Shown one piece after another: positions 53,062 to 63,263 of a DNA stretch of 64,000 bases. How positions within the stretch are numbered: the stretch's first letter is position 1; every line of letters starts with the position of its first letter. The position numbers were made by a program, and so were the translations under genes. The stretch is from an uncultured Bryobacteraceae bacterium (GTDB taxonomy: Bacteria > Acidobacteriota > Terriglobia > Bryobacterales > Bryobacteraceae), in the NCBI GenBank assembly GCA_938003835.1, contig CALKXJ010000005.1, positions 155,152 through 219,151 of the forward strand. The letters run 5' to 3'. Below the pieces are notes generated by a model. It searched no databases, was not told the origin of the DNA, and worked only from the letters and a program-made list of their open reading frames with translations.

Positions 53062-53168
53062 CTCTGATCTTCCTCAATCATACAAAAGGGCCCTGTTCGC
53101 TTCTTCGAAAGACAGCGAGCAGTCGCTTTTCCGGCCTGAGCGGCGCCGTTCCGGGCCCGGGCAGCGCA

Positions 53169-54227
53169 TCAGTCCGTCACCTGCTCGAAGACGGCGAAAT
53201 CGCCCGGATTCCAGGCCTGGGCGATCACGTAAAGCTTGCCGCCTCGTTCCACCAGCACCGCATTGTGGACGTGCTGGAAATTGATCAGGCCCAAATCCTG
53301 TTTTGGCAGGATGGTGGAAACCAGCCGCTCGTCTTCGAACAGATAAATCGGGGCGCCCAGGCTGCGATCGGGGCCGTGGAGCGCCCCCACGACCGCGTAG
53401 CGCCCCAGATAGTCCACGTCGCAGGGCCAGGAGCCCGCCGGCATCTTCCACGAACCCAGGTACTGGCCGTGGCGGCTGAAGCGGTCGATCTCCGAGTTCG
53501 GCCGGTCCGCCACATCGATCCGCTTCAGGCCCGGCACCACCGTGATGCCGTGGCCGGTGCCGAACTCGCCTGGTCCGTTGCCTTTGCCGCCGAAAGCCAG
53601 ATCGTGCCAGACCGCCCGGGGCGGTCGCGTGCCCGCCAGGCGGGCCGTCAGCACGAAGTCCAGGTTCGAGTACCCTGTGGTCACATAGAGCAGGCCGTCG
53701 AGCACCTCGACGTCCGTGGGGACGAAGTTGCCGCGGCCGCGGAAATAGTCATTGGCGATCGGGTGCCCCAGATCGTCGCCGGGCTCGGGCGCCTCGAGCG
53801 TGTCCACCAGGCGCCCGTCGAGCGTCGTCGTGTAGACGCGGCCCGCCTGGTTAGCCGGAAAGCTTAAGTACGCCTCCCCGCCGGCGGCGTACCAGATCGT
53901 CGCGTTGTGAAGGTTGGTGTCGCGCAGCTCCGGCGGCGTACTGAGCAGGCGCGTCCTCGCCAGATCTGCTGAAATCTCGACCAGACCGGCGCCGGCCAGG
54001 GCGAAGTAGATCTCGCCGCGGCCCGGCCGGCGGTCGACGGCAAAGCCGCCGTGAGCAGCCTTGAGCACCTTCTGCGCTTCGGCCGGCAGATGCTCGGCGG
54101 TATAGAGGACACGAAAGCGGTAACGGCCTTGGCCGCTCACCGGGGGTGCCTGTGTCGGCAAGCCCCAGGCAAGCGCCAGCAGGCAGAGGAACAACAGCAA
54201 GGCGGCGAGGCGTTTCATGGCAGCCAT
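53169..54227 (-). CDS. Secreted NHL-like beta-propeller protein
   Basis: A 352-residue protein with a signal peptide (MKRLAALLLFLCLLALAWG). Repeats around GFAVDRRPGRGEIYFALAG, NFVPTDVEVLDGLLYVTTGY, GTGHGITVVPGLKRIDVADR and GSWPCDVDYLGRYAVVGALH suggest a six-bladed propeller as in NHL or lactonase proteins. Function is unknown. AGGAG sits before the first ATG. It is probably periplasmic. Confidence 0.65.
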   Translation of the reverse strand: MAAMKRLAALLLFLCLLALAWGLPTQAPPVSGQGRYRFRVLYTAEHLPAEAQKVLKAAHGGFAVDRRPGRGEIYFALAGAGLVEISADLARTRLLSTPPELRDTNLHNATIWYAAGGEAYLSFPANQAGRVYTTTLDGRLVDTLEAPEPGDDLGHPIANDYFRGRGNFVPTDVEVLDGLLYVTTGYSNLDFVLTARLAGTRPPRAVWHDLAFGGKGNGPGEFGTGHGITVVPGLKRIDVADRPNSEIDRFSRHGQYLGSWKMPAGSWPCDVDYLGRYAVVGALHGPDRSLGAPIYLFEDERLVSTILPKQDLGLINFQHVHNAVLVERGGKLYVIAQAWNPGDFAVFEQVTD

Positions 54228-54264
54228 ACGCTCCTGGGTGGGGCTGGTCGGCGGCAGGATAGTC

Positions 54265-54834
54265 TCAGTTCCTTGGCGGATTGATCATGATGTGCGCTCC
54301 CGCCGTGCCAGGATCCATCAGCCAGGGCGCGCCGGGCGCCGGTTCGGTGGACAGCCCCGTCGACTCCGGCGTGGCGAAGGGCACGTAAATGACCCAGCGG
54401 AGGTAAGCATCGAGCACCCGACCGGAGGCCGGCTCGTAGCTTTTGCCAGTCAGCACGTACAACGTGCGGGGCTCGCGCGGCATCGGCAGCTTCCCTTCTT
54501 CGACCTCCTTCCAACGAATGTCGTTGCGCCGCTTGCCTGTCACACCCTGCGCCACCAGCTGGCGTCCCCGCGCCATATAGGGCTCGAGGTCCTTGTGGTA
54601 GCAGGCCGCGTTGAACTCCTCCTGGCGCGGATCGTCAGCGAGGCAAACCATCGCGTTTCTCCCCGGGCGGAGCTGGACGAGACGGCCGGAAGGGTCATAC
54701 CCCAGGACCGCCGCGCCGGACCGATATTCCTTTGGGGCGGCCAGGACCGCCGCGGCGATTTGAACCTCAGCCGGCGGGACCTCCCCGGCCAAGGCCAGGG
54801 TCGCGACGCCGGCAAGAATCGGCAATGACTTCAT
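54265..54834 (-). CDS. Secreted protein of unknown function
   Basis: A 189-residue protein not recognised. The N-terminal signal ([18 protein letters not shown]) follows GAGGAGGGACTGGGG. The mature part contains [39 protein letters not shown] and [17 protein letters not shown], with two Cys. It lies 37 bases upstream of the propeller gene on the same strand and may be co-transcribed. Confidence 0.6.
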   Translation of the reverse strand: MKSLPILAGVATLALAGEVPPAEVQIAAAVLAAPKEYRSGAAVLGYDPSGRLVQLRPGRNAMVCLADDPRQEEFNAACYHKDLEPYMARGRQLVAQGVTGKRRNDIRWKEVEEGKLPMPREPRTLYVLTGKSYEPASGRVLDAYLRWVIYVPFATPESTGLSTEPAPGAPWLMDPGTAGAHIMINPPRN

Positions 54835-54940
54835 CCCCAGTCCCTCCTCGACTGCCTTTCAGCATACGACGACGGGCCGTGTCGCTACAATGAGGGGTAA
54901 CGCGTCCTACTGTCGCGCTTTCAATCAAATTCAGGAATCG

Positions 54941-56692
<1,752 letters not shown>

Positions 56693-56695
56693 GCG

Positions 56696-58270
56696 ATGAC
56701 GATCGTCGGCATCGGGGGCATCCTGCATGACGCAGCCTGCGCCGTCCTGCGCGACGGCGAGCTGGTGGCGGCTGTCGAGCAGCGCAAGATTGCCCGCCGC
56801 AGGAGAGTGGGCGAGTTGCCGGAGGAGTCCATCCAGGCCTGCCTGCGGATGGCAGGCGTCGGCTCCGAACAGGTCGACTGCGTGGCCGTCGTGCGGCCGC
56901 TGGCCACGGGACCGGAAGCCGGGCTGCATCTGAAGCTGCGCGAGCGTTTCCCAGCCAGCCAGATCGTGCTGGTCGAGCACCAGACGGCGCACGCCGCCTC
57001 GGCCTACTACGCGACGGAATTTGAGGAGGCCACGGTCCTGACGCTCGACCGGGCCGGGGACTTCCGCTGCGGCTCGCGCTGGCGCGGCACCGGTAACCAG
57101 CTTTACCTCGAACGCGAACTCTACTATCCGGACTCGCTAGGGGATCTCTACAGCCGGGTGACCGAGCTGCTGGGCTTTGAGGCCAACGCCGACGAGCACA
57201 AAGTGCAGTGGCTTTCGACGGCAGGCGACGCCCGCTACCGCGAGGTCTTCCTCGACATGCTGCCCATCGGCGGCGGCTGGCTGCGGCTGGACCGCTCCTA
57301 CTTGGACGGCGACCGGCTCACCCGCGGCGGTTTCAGCGCCAAGTTCTATGAGGCGCTCGGCCTCGCAGACGGCGCGGAAGTCCCTCCTGAGCTCAAGGCC
57401 AATGTCGCGGCGGGTCTCCAGCAGGCCGTCGAAAAGGTGGTGATCGAACTGGCCGGCACGGGCGACAACCTGTGCCTGGCCGGCGGCCTGCTCTACAACG
57501 CGCTTCTCGTGGAGGCGCTCGAACGCTCGGGCCGCTGGAAGAACGTGTTCGTGCAGCCGGCGGCCGGCAATGCGGGCACGGCGCTCGGGGCCGTCTTCTG
57601 GGCCTGGCACACCGTTTACGGCCAGACGCGGCGCGCCGGGCTCGGCGACCTCTGCCTGGGGCCTTCGTTCTCCCCGGACGAGATCAAGCGGGTGCTCGAG
57701 AACTGCAAGCTGCGATTTCGCTACCTGCTCACCACCGATGAGCTGATCGACAAAGCAGTCGAGCAGATCACCTCGGATCACATCATCGCCTGGATGCACG
57801 GCCGCATGGAGTTCGGTCCCCGGGCGCTTGGCAATCGCAGCATTCTGGCTTCGCCGCTGAACCCGTATTCGACCGAGAACCTGAACGCCTTCATCAAGCA
57901 TCGCGAGCCTTTCCGGAAATTCGCCGCCTCAGTGCCGGCGGAGCTTGCCGGGGAGTTTTTTGAAGTCGGGCCGAACGCGCGCTACCTGGCCACGGTGGGG
58001 CGCGTGCGGCCGAACTACCGGGAGGCGCTCAAGAGCGCCATTCTGGGCGCGGATCGCGTCAGAGTGCACACGGTCCGGAAAGAGGACAATCCCCTCTACT
58101 GGCGCCTGCTCAAGGGCTTTGGCGAGAAGACCGGACTGCCGATCCTCTACAACACCTCCTTCAATCTCTTCGGAGACCCGCTGGTGTGCAGCCCGCGTGA
58201 CGCCGTGCGGAGCTTTTACTCCTCAGGCATCGACGCCATGTTCGTCGGCAACTTCTTTCTCGAGAAGTAG
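56696..58270 (+). CDS. NodU/CmcH-family O-carbamoyltransferase
   Basis: A 524-residue enzyme. The N-terminal Kae1-like domain has the metal-binding histidines in VEHQTAHAASAYYA and an ATP site in GGLLYNALL. The C-terminal YrdC-like half has GRMEFGPRALGNRSILASP, KHREPFRKFAASV and NTSFNLFGDPLVCSP. These enzymes transfer a carbamoyl group from carbamoyl phosphate to sugars or antibiotics. It starts three bases after glnS and lies near a membrane GT2, so a cell-surface sugar is a likely acceptor (inference). Confidence 0.9.
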   Translation: MTIVGIGGILHDAACAVLRDGELVAAVEQRKIARRRRVGELPEESIQACLRMAGVGSEQVDCVAVVRPLATGPEAGLHLKLRERFPASQIVLVEHQTAHAASAYYATEFEEATVLTLDRAGDFRCGSRWRGTGNQLYLERELYYPDSLGDLYSRVTELLGFEANADEHKVQWLSTAGDARYREVFLDMLPIGGGWLRLDRSYLDGDRLTRGGFSAKFYEALGLADGAEVPPELKANVAAGLQQAVEKVVIELAGTGDNLCLAGGLLYNALLVEALERSGRWKNVFVQPAAGNAGTALGAVFWAWHTVYGQTRRAGLGDLCLGPSFSPDEIKRVLENCKLRFRYLLTTDELIDKAVEQITSDHIIAWMHGRMEFGPRALGNRSILASPLNPYSTENLNAFIKHREPFRKFAASVPAELAGEFFEVGPNARYLATVGRVRPNYREALKSAILGADRVRVHTVRKEDNPLYWRLLKGFGEKTGLPILYNTSFNLFGDPLVCSPRDAVRSFYSSGIDAMFVGNFFLEK

Positions 58271-58281
58271 CGGGCAGCCTC

Positions 58282-59646
58282 TCAGAGCTGGCGCGGGGTG
58301 GACTGGGCGGCGACCTCGCCGTCGACAATCCGCCTGGCGCGGAGCGCCCGGCGCGTCACAAACAGGTACCGGGCCAGTCCCGTGGCAAACGAGATCCCGT
58401 TGTAGAAGTGGTACAGGAGGTGGAACGGGATCGCCGCCAGGGCGAACAGCCCCCCTTTTTTCTCCGCCAGGAACAGGTAGAACTGCGTGTTGAGCAGCAC
58501 CACCGCAAACAGCACCAGGCTCACCGAGAAGACGAAACGGTGGAAGGGGATGTAGAAGACCCAGAAGAGGGCAATCCAAAGGATCATCCCGGCTACCACG
58601 AGCGAAAAGTAGATGCGGCGGTCCGTATGGTCGTACTCGTAGCGGTGGCGGATCAGCAGCAGCACGTAGCCGAGCACCAGTGGCGGGATCAGGACGTCCA
58701 TGTTGTGGAAATAGGCCGTCACCACGATGGCCGCCACCACGGCCGTGGTCCAGAACAGCCCGGCCCGGCGCTCCGTCGAATAAGCATGCTCCACCCAGTA
58801 GCGCCCCAGCACGAGGAACAGCAGAGCGAACAGGGGCACCAGGAAGTAACCCTGCCACCAGAAGGCGGCAAACAGCGACATGCCTGAGAGCACGAAGGTG
58901 AGGGCCACGCTCACCCGCTGGCTCAGGTGGAGGTTGAGGTCGTTTGGCATGTGCCGGTCGCGCAGGATCAGCTCCGTCCAGGGGATGCCCCGGCTGAAGA
59001 TATCGGTCCGGATCAGGTTCCAGAATGTCCAGCGTTTCAGGTGCTTGACCTGGATGTCCCGGTCGAGCATGATCCTCCGGCCGGCGCTGCGAAGCCGGTA
59101 TCCGAGCTCGATGTCTTCGATCGAAGGCCGCGTGTAGGACTCGTCAAAGCCGCCGAAGGCCAGAAAAACGTCCCTCCGGATGGCGCCGCAGCCGCTCCAG
59201 AACGTGCCCGCCTCGGCGCTCGAGGTGTGGTGCACGAAGCTGTGCATTAGGTTCTTATATTGGGACAGGAAGTCCGTCGAGCCGGGCGAATCGTCATAGG
59301 AACCAATCACGGCATCGAGCGAGGGGTCGCGCCGGAAAGCTTCGGCGACGCGTTCGATGGTGTCCGGGTGGACGCACACGTCGGCGTCCAGGAAGAACAG
59401 GATCGAACCCTTGGCGGCACGGGCGCCGAGATTGCGCGCCTTGGCGGGACCGCTCTGCGCGCCCGTGGCCAGGACGATCGCCCCCTCCGAGCGCGCGATT
59501 TCGGCACTGGCGTCCGTCGAGCCGTCGTCGACAACGATCACCTCGAGCGGGTGGAGCGAGGATTCCGCTAGCGACCGCAAGCACTTTTCCAAGTGCTCTG
59601 CTGCGTTAAAGGCAGGGATAATGACCGAGATGTCCGAACCGTTCAC
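58282..59646 (-). CDS. Membrane glycosyltransferase family 2
   Basis: A protein of about 454 residues. The N-terminal GT-A domain has ISVIIPAFNAAEHLEKCLRS, VVDDGSTDASAEIA and FFLDADVCVHPDTIERV (DxD-like). From about residue 250, six or more membrane helices follow (VSVALTFVLSGMSLFAAFWW, VLLIRHRYEYDHTDR, SLVLFAVVLLNTQFYLFLA). GTG 59646 after AAAGGTGA gives the expected short N-terminus; an ATG at 59679 is also open. It likely acts in envelope polysaccharide synthesis. Confidence 0.85.
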   Translation of the reverse strand: MNGSDISVIIPAFNAAEHLEKCLRSLAESSLHPLEVIVVDDGSTDASAEIARSEGAIVLATGAQSGPAKARNLGARAAKGSILFFLDADVCVHPDTIERVAEAFRRDPSLDAVIGSYDDSPGSTDFLSQYKNLMHSFVHHTSSAEAGTFWSGCGAIRRDVFLAFGGFDESYTRPSIEDIELGYRLRSAGRRIMLDRDIQVKHLKRWTFWNLIRTDIFSRGIPWTELILRDRHMPNDLNLHLSQRVSVALTFVLSGMSLFAAFWWQGYFLVPLFALLFLVLGRYWVEHAYSTERRAGLFWTTAVVAAIVVTAYFHNMDVLIPPLVLGYVLLLIRHRYEYDHTDRRIYFSLVVAGMILWIALFWVFYIPFHRFVFSVSLVLFAVVLLNTQFYLFLAEKKGGLFALAAIPFHLLYHFYNGISFATGLARYLFVTRRALRARRIVDGEVAAQSTPRQL

Positions 59647-59740
59647 CTTCTCACCTTTCGAGCGATGCGCAGCGGGCATCCTCTCCTGTCACAGGCCGCC
59701 TGCGAGCCTGGGACACCGGCGGTACATTACTTTTAGTCTA

Positions 59741-59752
59741 ATCTGATCAGAT
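59741..59752. promoter_or_regulatory. Palindrome in AT-rich gap between GT2 and phosphoesterase genes
   Basis: ATCTGATCAGAT is a perfect 12-base palindrome in the most AT-rich stretch of the window (about 59725-59825). A poor minus-strand promoter (TTGCGC-17-TAAAAG) can be drawn across it, pointing to the GT2 gene. It may be a regulator site. The rest of the 210-base gap shows nothing definite. Confidence 0.35.
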
Positions 59753-59856
59753 GCGCAAGTCCAGTGAAGACAGGGTACTAGAACTACCGAAATGATTCCT
59801 AAGCGTAATTTTTGCAATCTTGTAGGGTTGCGCCGGGCGGAGGCGGCCCGCCGGCC

Positions 59857-60450
59857 GTGAGGATCGTTGTCTTTTCCGACATCCACGGCGATATCCCGGC
59901 CCTCGAGCAGGTGCTCGCCCCGGAGGCCGACTATTACTTCGCCGCCGGGGACTTGGTGAACTGGGCGCGCGGCCTCGAGCGTGTCGGCGAAGTGCTTCGG
60001 CATCGCGCGGGCCGGGTCTACGTGCTCCCCGGCAACCATGAATCGGCCGCCGATATCGCCCGGATGTGCCGCGACTACGGTCTCGAGGACTTCCATGGCA
60101 AGAGCCTGGAAGCCGGCGGCTACCGTATCGCCGGGCTCGGCTACTCCAATCCCACCCCTTTCGGGACCCCGGGCGAGTATTCGGAAAAAGAGCTCGAGGA
60201 GCGCCTGGAGCCATTCGCCGCTTTTGACAGGCTGATCCTGATCTGTCATTGCCCACCCAAGGGGACTTCGCTCGATCAGGCCGGTCCGGGGCGGCACCTC
60301 GGCAGCCAGGCCGTGCGCGACTTCATCGAGAAGCATCAGCCGGAGCTCTTCTTCTGCGGGCACATCCACGAAGCGCATGGCGCCTCGGCTCAGATCGGGC
60401 GCACCCGTGCTTTCAACGTAGGCAAGCGCGGCCGTCTGGTTGAGCTCTGA
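59857..60450 (+). CDS. Calcineurin-like metallophosphoesterase
   Basis: A 197-residue phosphoesterase. The metal motifs appear in order: FSDIHGD, AAGDLVNWA, LPGNHES, ICHCPPKGT and CGHIHEAHG. The GTG at 59857 gives the usual start directly before the first motif. Members include phosphodiesterases and nucleotide phosphatases; the substrate is unknown. It precedes prfB by 19 bases. Confidence 0.88.
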   Translation: MRIVVFSDIHGDIPALEQVLAPEADYYFAAGDLVNWARGLERVGEVLRHRAGRVYVLPGNHESAADIARMCRDYGLEDFHGKSLEAGGYRIAGLGYSNPTPFGTPGEYSEKELEERLEPFAAFDRLILICHCPPKGTSLDQAGPGRHLGSQAVRDFIEKHQPELFFCGHIHEAHGASAQIGRTRAFNVGKRGRLVEL

Positions 60451-60469
60451 TAGACTGGGAAATGGAAGT

Positions 60470-61607
60470 ATGACGCTTGTAGAGGATCTGGAAAAGCAGT
60501 ACGAGGCGCTCCGCCAGCAAGCCGAGGCTGTGCGGAGCTATCTTTGACGCCCCCGCCAAGAGAGCCCGGCTGGAAGAGCTCGAGCAACAGATCGCTTCGC
60601 CTGAGTTCTGGGCCGACCCGGAAAAAAGCCAAAGACTGATGCAGGAGCGCAAGCGCCTGGAGAAGGCGCTTGCCGATGACCGCGAGCTCGAAGTGCAGCT
60701 CTCGGATCTGGAGACGCTGCTCGAGCTGGCCCGCGAGGGCGAGGACGTCTCGGGCGAGATCGAGCCGGCCATGAAAGCCCTGGGTGAACGGCTGGAGAAG
60801 CTCGAGACGGCGATGCTGCTCTCGGGCGAAAATGACCTGCGCAGCGCGATCGTGACGATCCATCCGGGCGCCGGAGGCACCGAAAGCCAGGACTGGGCCG
60901 AGATGCTGCTCCGGATGTATCTGCGGTGGGCCGAGCGCTCGGGCTACGAGACCGTCATCACCGACCGTCTGGACGGCGAAGGCGCCGGCATTAAATCGGT
61001 CACTTTCGAGGTCAACGGAGAAGGCGCCTACGGGCGGCTCCAGTCCGAGGTGGGCGTGCACCGGCTGGTGCGGATCTCCCCGTTTGATGCCAACGCGCGG
61101 CGCCACACCTCCTTCGCCTCGGTGTTCGTCTACCCGCAGATCGAGGAGGAGATCAAGATCGAGATCCGACCGGAGGATCTCCGCATCGACACCTTTCGCG
61201 CCAGCGGCGCCGGCGGGCAGCACGTCAACCGCACCGATTCGGCCATCCGGATTACGCACCTGCCGACCGGCATCGTCGTGCAGTGCCAGAACGAGCGCTC
61301 GCAACACAAGAACCGCGCTGCGGCGATGAAACAGCTGCGGGCGCGCCTTTGGGAACACGAGATGGCCAAGCGCCGGGCCGAGGAGGAGAAGCTCGAGTCG
61401 GCGAAGGCGGACATCAACTTCGGCAGTCAGATCCGCAGCTATGTGCTGGCGCCGTATCGGTTGGTGAAGGACCTGCGCACGCGCCTGGCGATCGGCGATG
61501 TGGATCGCGTCCTCGACGGGGATCTCGATCCCCTGATCCACGCCTACCTGGTTTGGCGCAAGACCGGCAAGACGTTTGGAGACGGCAAGGAAGAGGCGGC
61601 TGAATAA
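60470..61607 (+). CDS. prfB: Peptide chain release factor 2 with programmed +1 frameshift
   Basis: RF2 terminates at UGA and UAA. The first 25 codons (ATG 60470 to CTT 60542-60544) end at an in-frame TGA at 60545-60547. Reading resumes one base on at GAC (60546), giving SYL-DAPAKRARLEELEQQI and a product of about 378 residues. CTT-TGA-C is the conserved autoregulatory slip site, with GGAG just upstream as the internal Shine-Dalgarno. The release motifs are SPF (RISPFDANARRHTS) and GGQ (SGAGGQHVNRTDSAI). Low RF2 favours the shift and raises its own synthesis. The stop lies within the next gene. Confidence 0.96.
60542..60548 (+). promoter_or_regulatory. RF2 +1 frameshift slip site
   Basis: CTTTGAC: ribosomes slip from CTT to TTT and then read GAC. 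GGAG (60534-60537) four bases upstream acts as the stimulatory anti-SD pairing site. Confidence 0.93.
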
Positions 61608-62556
61608 GCCGGGAGCAGACCCCGAGGCGATTCGCGCCGCGGCGGAGTGCCTCCGCACCGGCGGTCTGGTGATCTTTCCCACCGAGACGGTCTACGGGCT
61701 CGGCGCCAATGCGCTCGATGCCACAGCCGTCGCCAAGATCTACCGGATCAAGGGAAGGCCGTCGACCAGCCCGTTGATCGTGCATGTCGCCTCGGTCGAG
61801 GCCGCGCAGGCGATCGTCCAGGAGTGGCCGGAGAGCGCCTCACGCCTCGCCGCGCGCTTCTGGCCGGGCCCGCTCACCCTTGTGCTGCGGAAGCGGGCTA
61901 TCGTGCCCGATATCGTCACGGCCGGCCTGGACACGGTGGGCGTCCGGATGCCGGATCACCCGCTGGCGCTCGAACTGATCCGTCAAGCGGGCGTGCCCGT
62001 GGCGGCGCCGAGCGCCAATCGCTTTACCGAGCTTTCGCCCACGCGCGTGGAACACCTGCCCGAAAGCGTGCGCCAGGCGGCAGACTTGATCCTCGACGGC
62101 GGTCCCTCGCCGGTGGGAATCGAGTCGACGGTGCTGTCGCTGGCGGCCGATCCGCCCCAATTGCTGCGGCCGGGCATGATCAGCCGCGCCGAGCTCGAGG
62201 CGCTGGTCGGTCCGGTGGCGCCGGCCGGTCGGATCGAGAACGCTCACCCGGCGCCGGGCATGCATCGCAAGCATTATTCTCCGGCGACGCCGCTGGTCCT
62301 GGTGAGTGAGGGCCGCCTTCCGCAGGCGGGCCGCGGCGCCTACGTGTGGATGGCGTGGCCGGCACCAGCGGCGCGCACCTTCGCCATGCCCTCCGACCCG
62401 GCCGGGTACGCTGCCCGGCTCTACGAAGTCTTGCACGAGCTCGACCGCGAAGGTTACGACTGGATCGCCGTGGAGCGGCCTCCGGCCACCCCCGAATGGG
62501 CGGCCATCATCGACAGGCTCGAACGGGCCGCCGGCTCGCCCGGTGAGCCGGTTTGA
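61576..62556 (+). CDS. Threonylcarbamoyl-AMP synthase, Sua5 type
   Basis: A 326-residue enzyme of the tRNA t6A pathway. The N-terminal YrdC domain has GGLVIFPTETVYGLGANALD, KIYRIKGRPSTSPLIVHV and PVAAPSANRFTELSPT. The C-terminal Sua5 domain has PGMHRKHYSPATPLVLV and the YxxL-x-D-E ending (LYEVLHELDREGYDWIAVE), so it is Sua5 and not the short TsaC. The TTG at 61576 lies inside prfB (32-base overlap) and is the only ordinary start before the YrdC core. Confidence 0.92.
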   Translation: METARKRRLNKPGADPEAIRAAAECLRTGGLVIFPTETVYGLGANALDATAVAKIYRIKGRPSTSPLIVHVASVEAAQAIVQEWPESASRLAARFWPGPLTLVLRKRAIVPDIVTAGLDTVGVRMPDHPLALELIRQAGVPVAAPSANRFTELSPTRVEHLPESVRQAADLILDGGPSPVGIESTVLSLAADPPQLLRPGMISRAELEALVGPVAPAGRIENAHPAPGMHRKHYSPATPLVLVSEGRLPQAGRGAYVWMAWPAPAARTFAMPSDPAGYAARLYEVLHELDREGYDWIAVERPPATPEWAAIIDRLERAAGSPGEPV

Positions 62557-62566
62557 GATCGAGAGC

Positions 62567-63184
62567 CTAGACTCGGATCTTCAGCGCCCAGAGCATATAC
62601 CCCACCGCCTGGCGGGCGCAGAGCTGCCAATAGCGGAGATCTTTCTTCGGAGGCGGGGCCGGCCGCGGCGAGCCGTAAACCGTCAGGCCCATCTCTTCCA
62701 GGAATTTTTTCGCCCGGAAGATGTGGTAGCCGTCGCTCACGACGATGCAGGAACGCAACTTCATCCGCCGCATGATCTCGGCCACGGCGGCGGTGCTCTG
62801 TGCGGTGCTTTCCGACTCCGGCTCGATGATGATCGCCTCCGAGGGGACGCCGCGGCTGACCAGGTAGGCGCGGCCGACCTCGCTTTCGGTGAAGTGCGGA
62901 TCGCCGCCCGAGCCGCCCGTGGTGAGAATCAACGGCGCCAGGCCGCGGCGGTAGAGCTCGAGACCGTGGTCCAGTCGCGCCCGGAGAACCGGCGAGGGGC
63001 GGCCCCGATACGCGGCGGCGCCGAGGATGACGATCACGTCGGCGGGCCGGGCTTCGTCGAGGGTGGACTGCCGGTCGATGGCGACGACAAGCATCGCCAG
63101 CCACGTGCCGGCCGCCGCCGCCAGAGCGGCGAACAAGCCGGCAGCCAGCTTCAAGCGCCGTCGCATCGTTGAGGTATCATGCAT
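62567..63184 (-). CDS. YdcF/ElyC-family (DUF218) membrane protein
   Basis: A 205-residue protein with an N-terminal anchor (LAAGLFAALAAAAGTWLAML) and the DUF218 core: ADVIVILGAAAYRGRPSPVL, LILTTGGSGGDPHFTESEVG, IEPESESTAQSTAAVAE and VVSDGYHIFRAKKFLEEMG. ElyC/SanA proteins affect envelope precursor handling. ATG 63166 is an alternative start. Confidence 0.88.
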   Translation of the reverse strand: MHDTSTMRRRLKLAAGLFAALAAAAGTWLAMLVVAIDRQSTLDEARPADVIVILGAAAYRGRPSPVLRARLDHGLELYRRGLAPLILTTGGSGGDPHFTESEVGRAYLVSRGVPSEAIIIEPESESTAQSTAAVAEIMRRMKLRSCIVVSDGYHIFRAKKFLEEMGLTVYGSPRPAPPPKKDLRYWQLCARQAVGYMLWALKIRV

Positions 63185-63263
63185 GGCGAGGCAACTGCCG
63201 GTGCACGGGATGAGCGCCTCGTCGCGCTTCCCCTTAGTTTAAGCAGGCCGGCAGCAAAACGCG

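Noticed and set aside
50059..53067. 1002-residue plus-strand open frame
   Set aside because: Antisense to the acyl-CoA dehydratase activase, which has ASKHA and Fe-S motifs; the shadow has none.
53062..53168. Promoter for the activase operon
   Set aside because: A minus-strand TATGAT at 53082-53077 is present, but no -35 box is spaced properly, so it was not listed as a feature.
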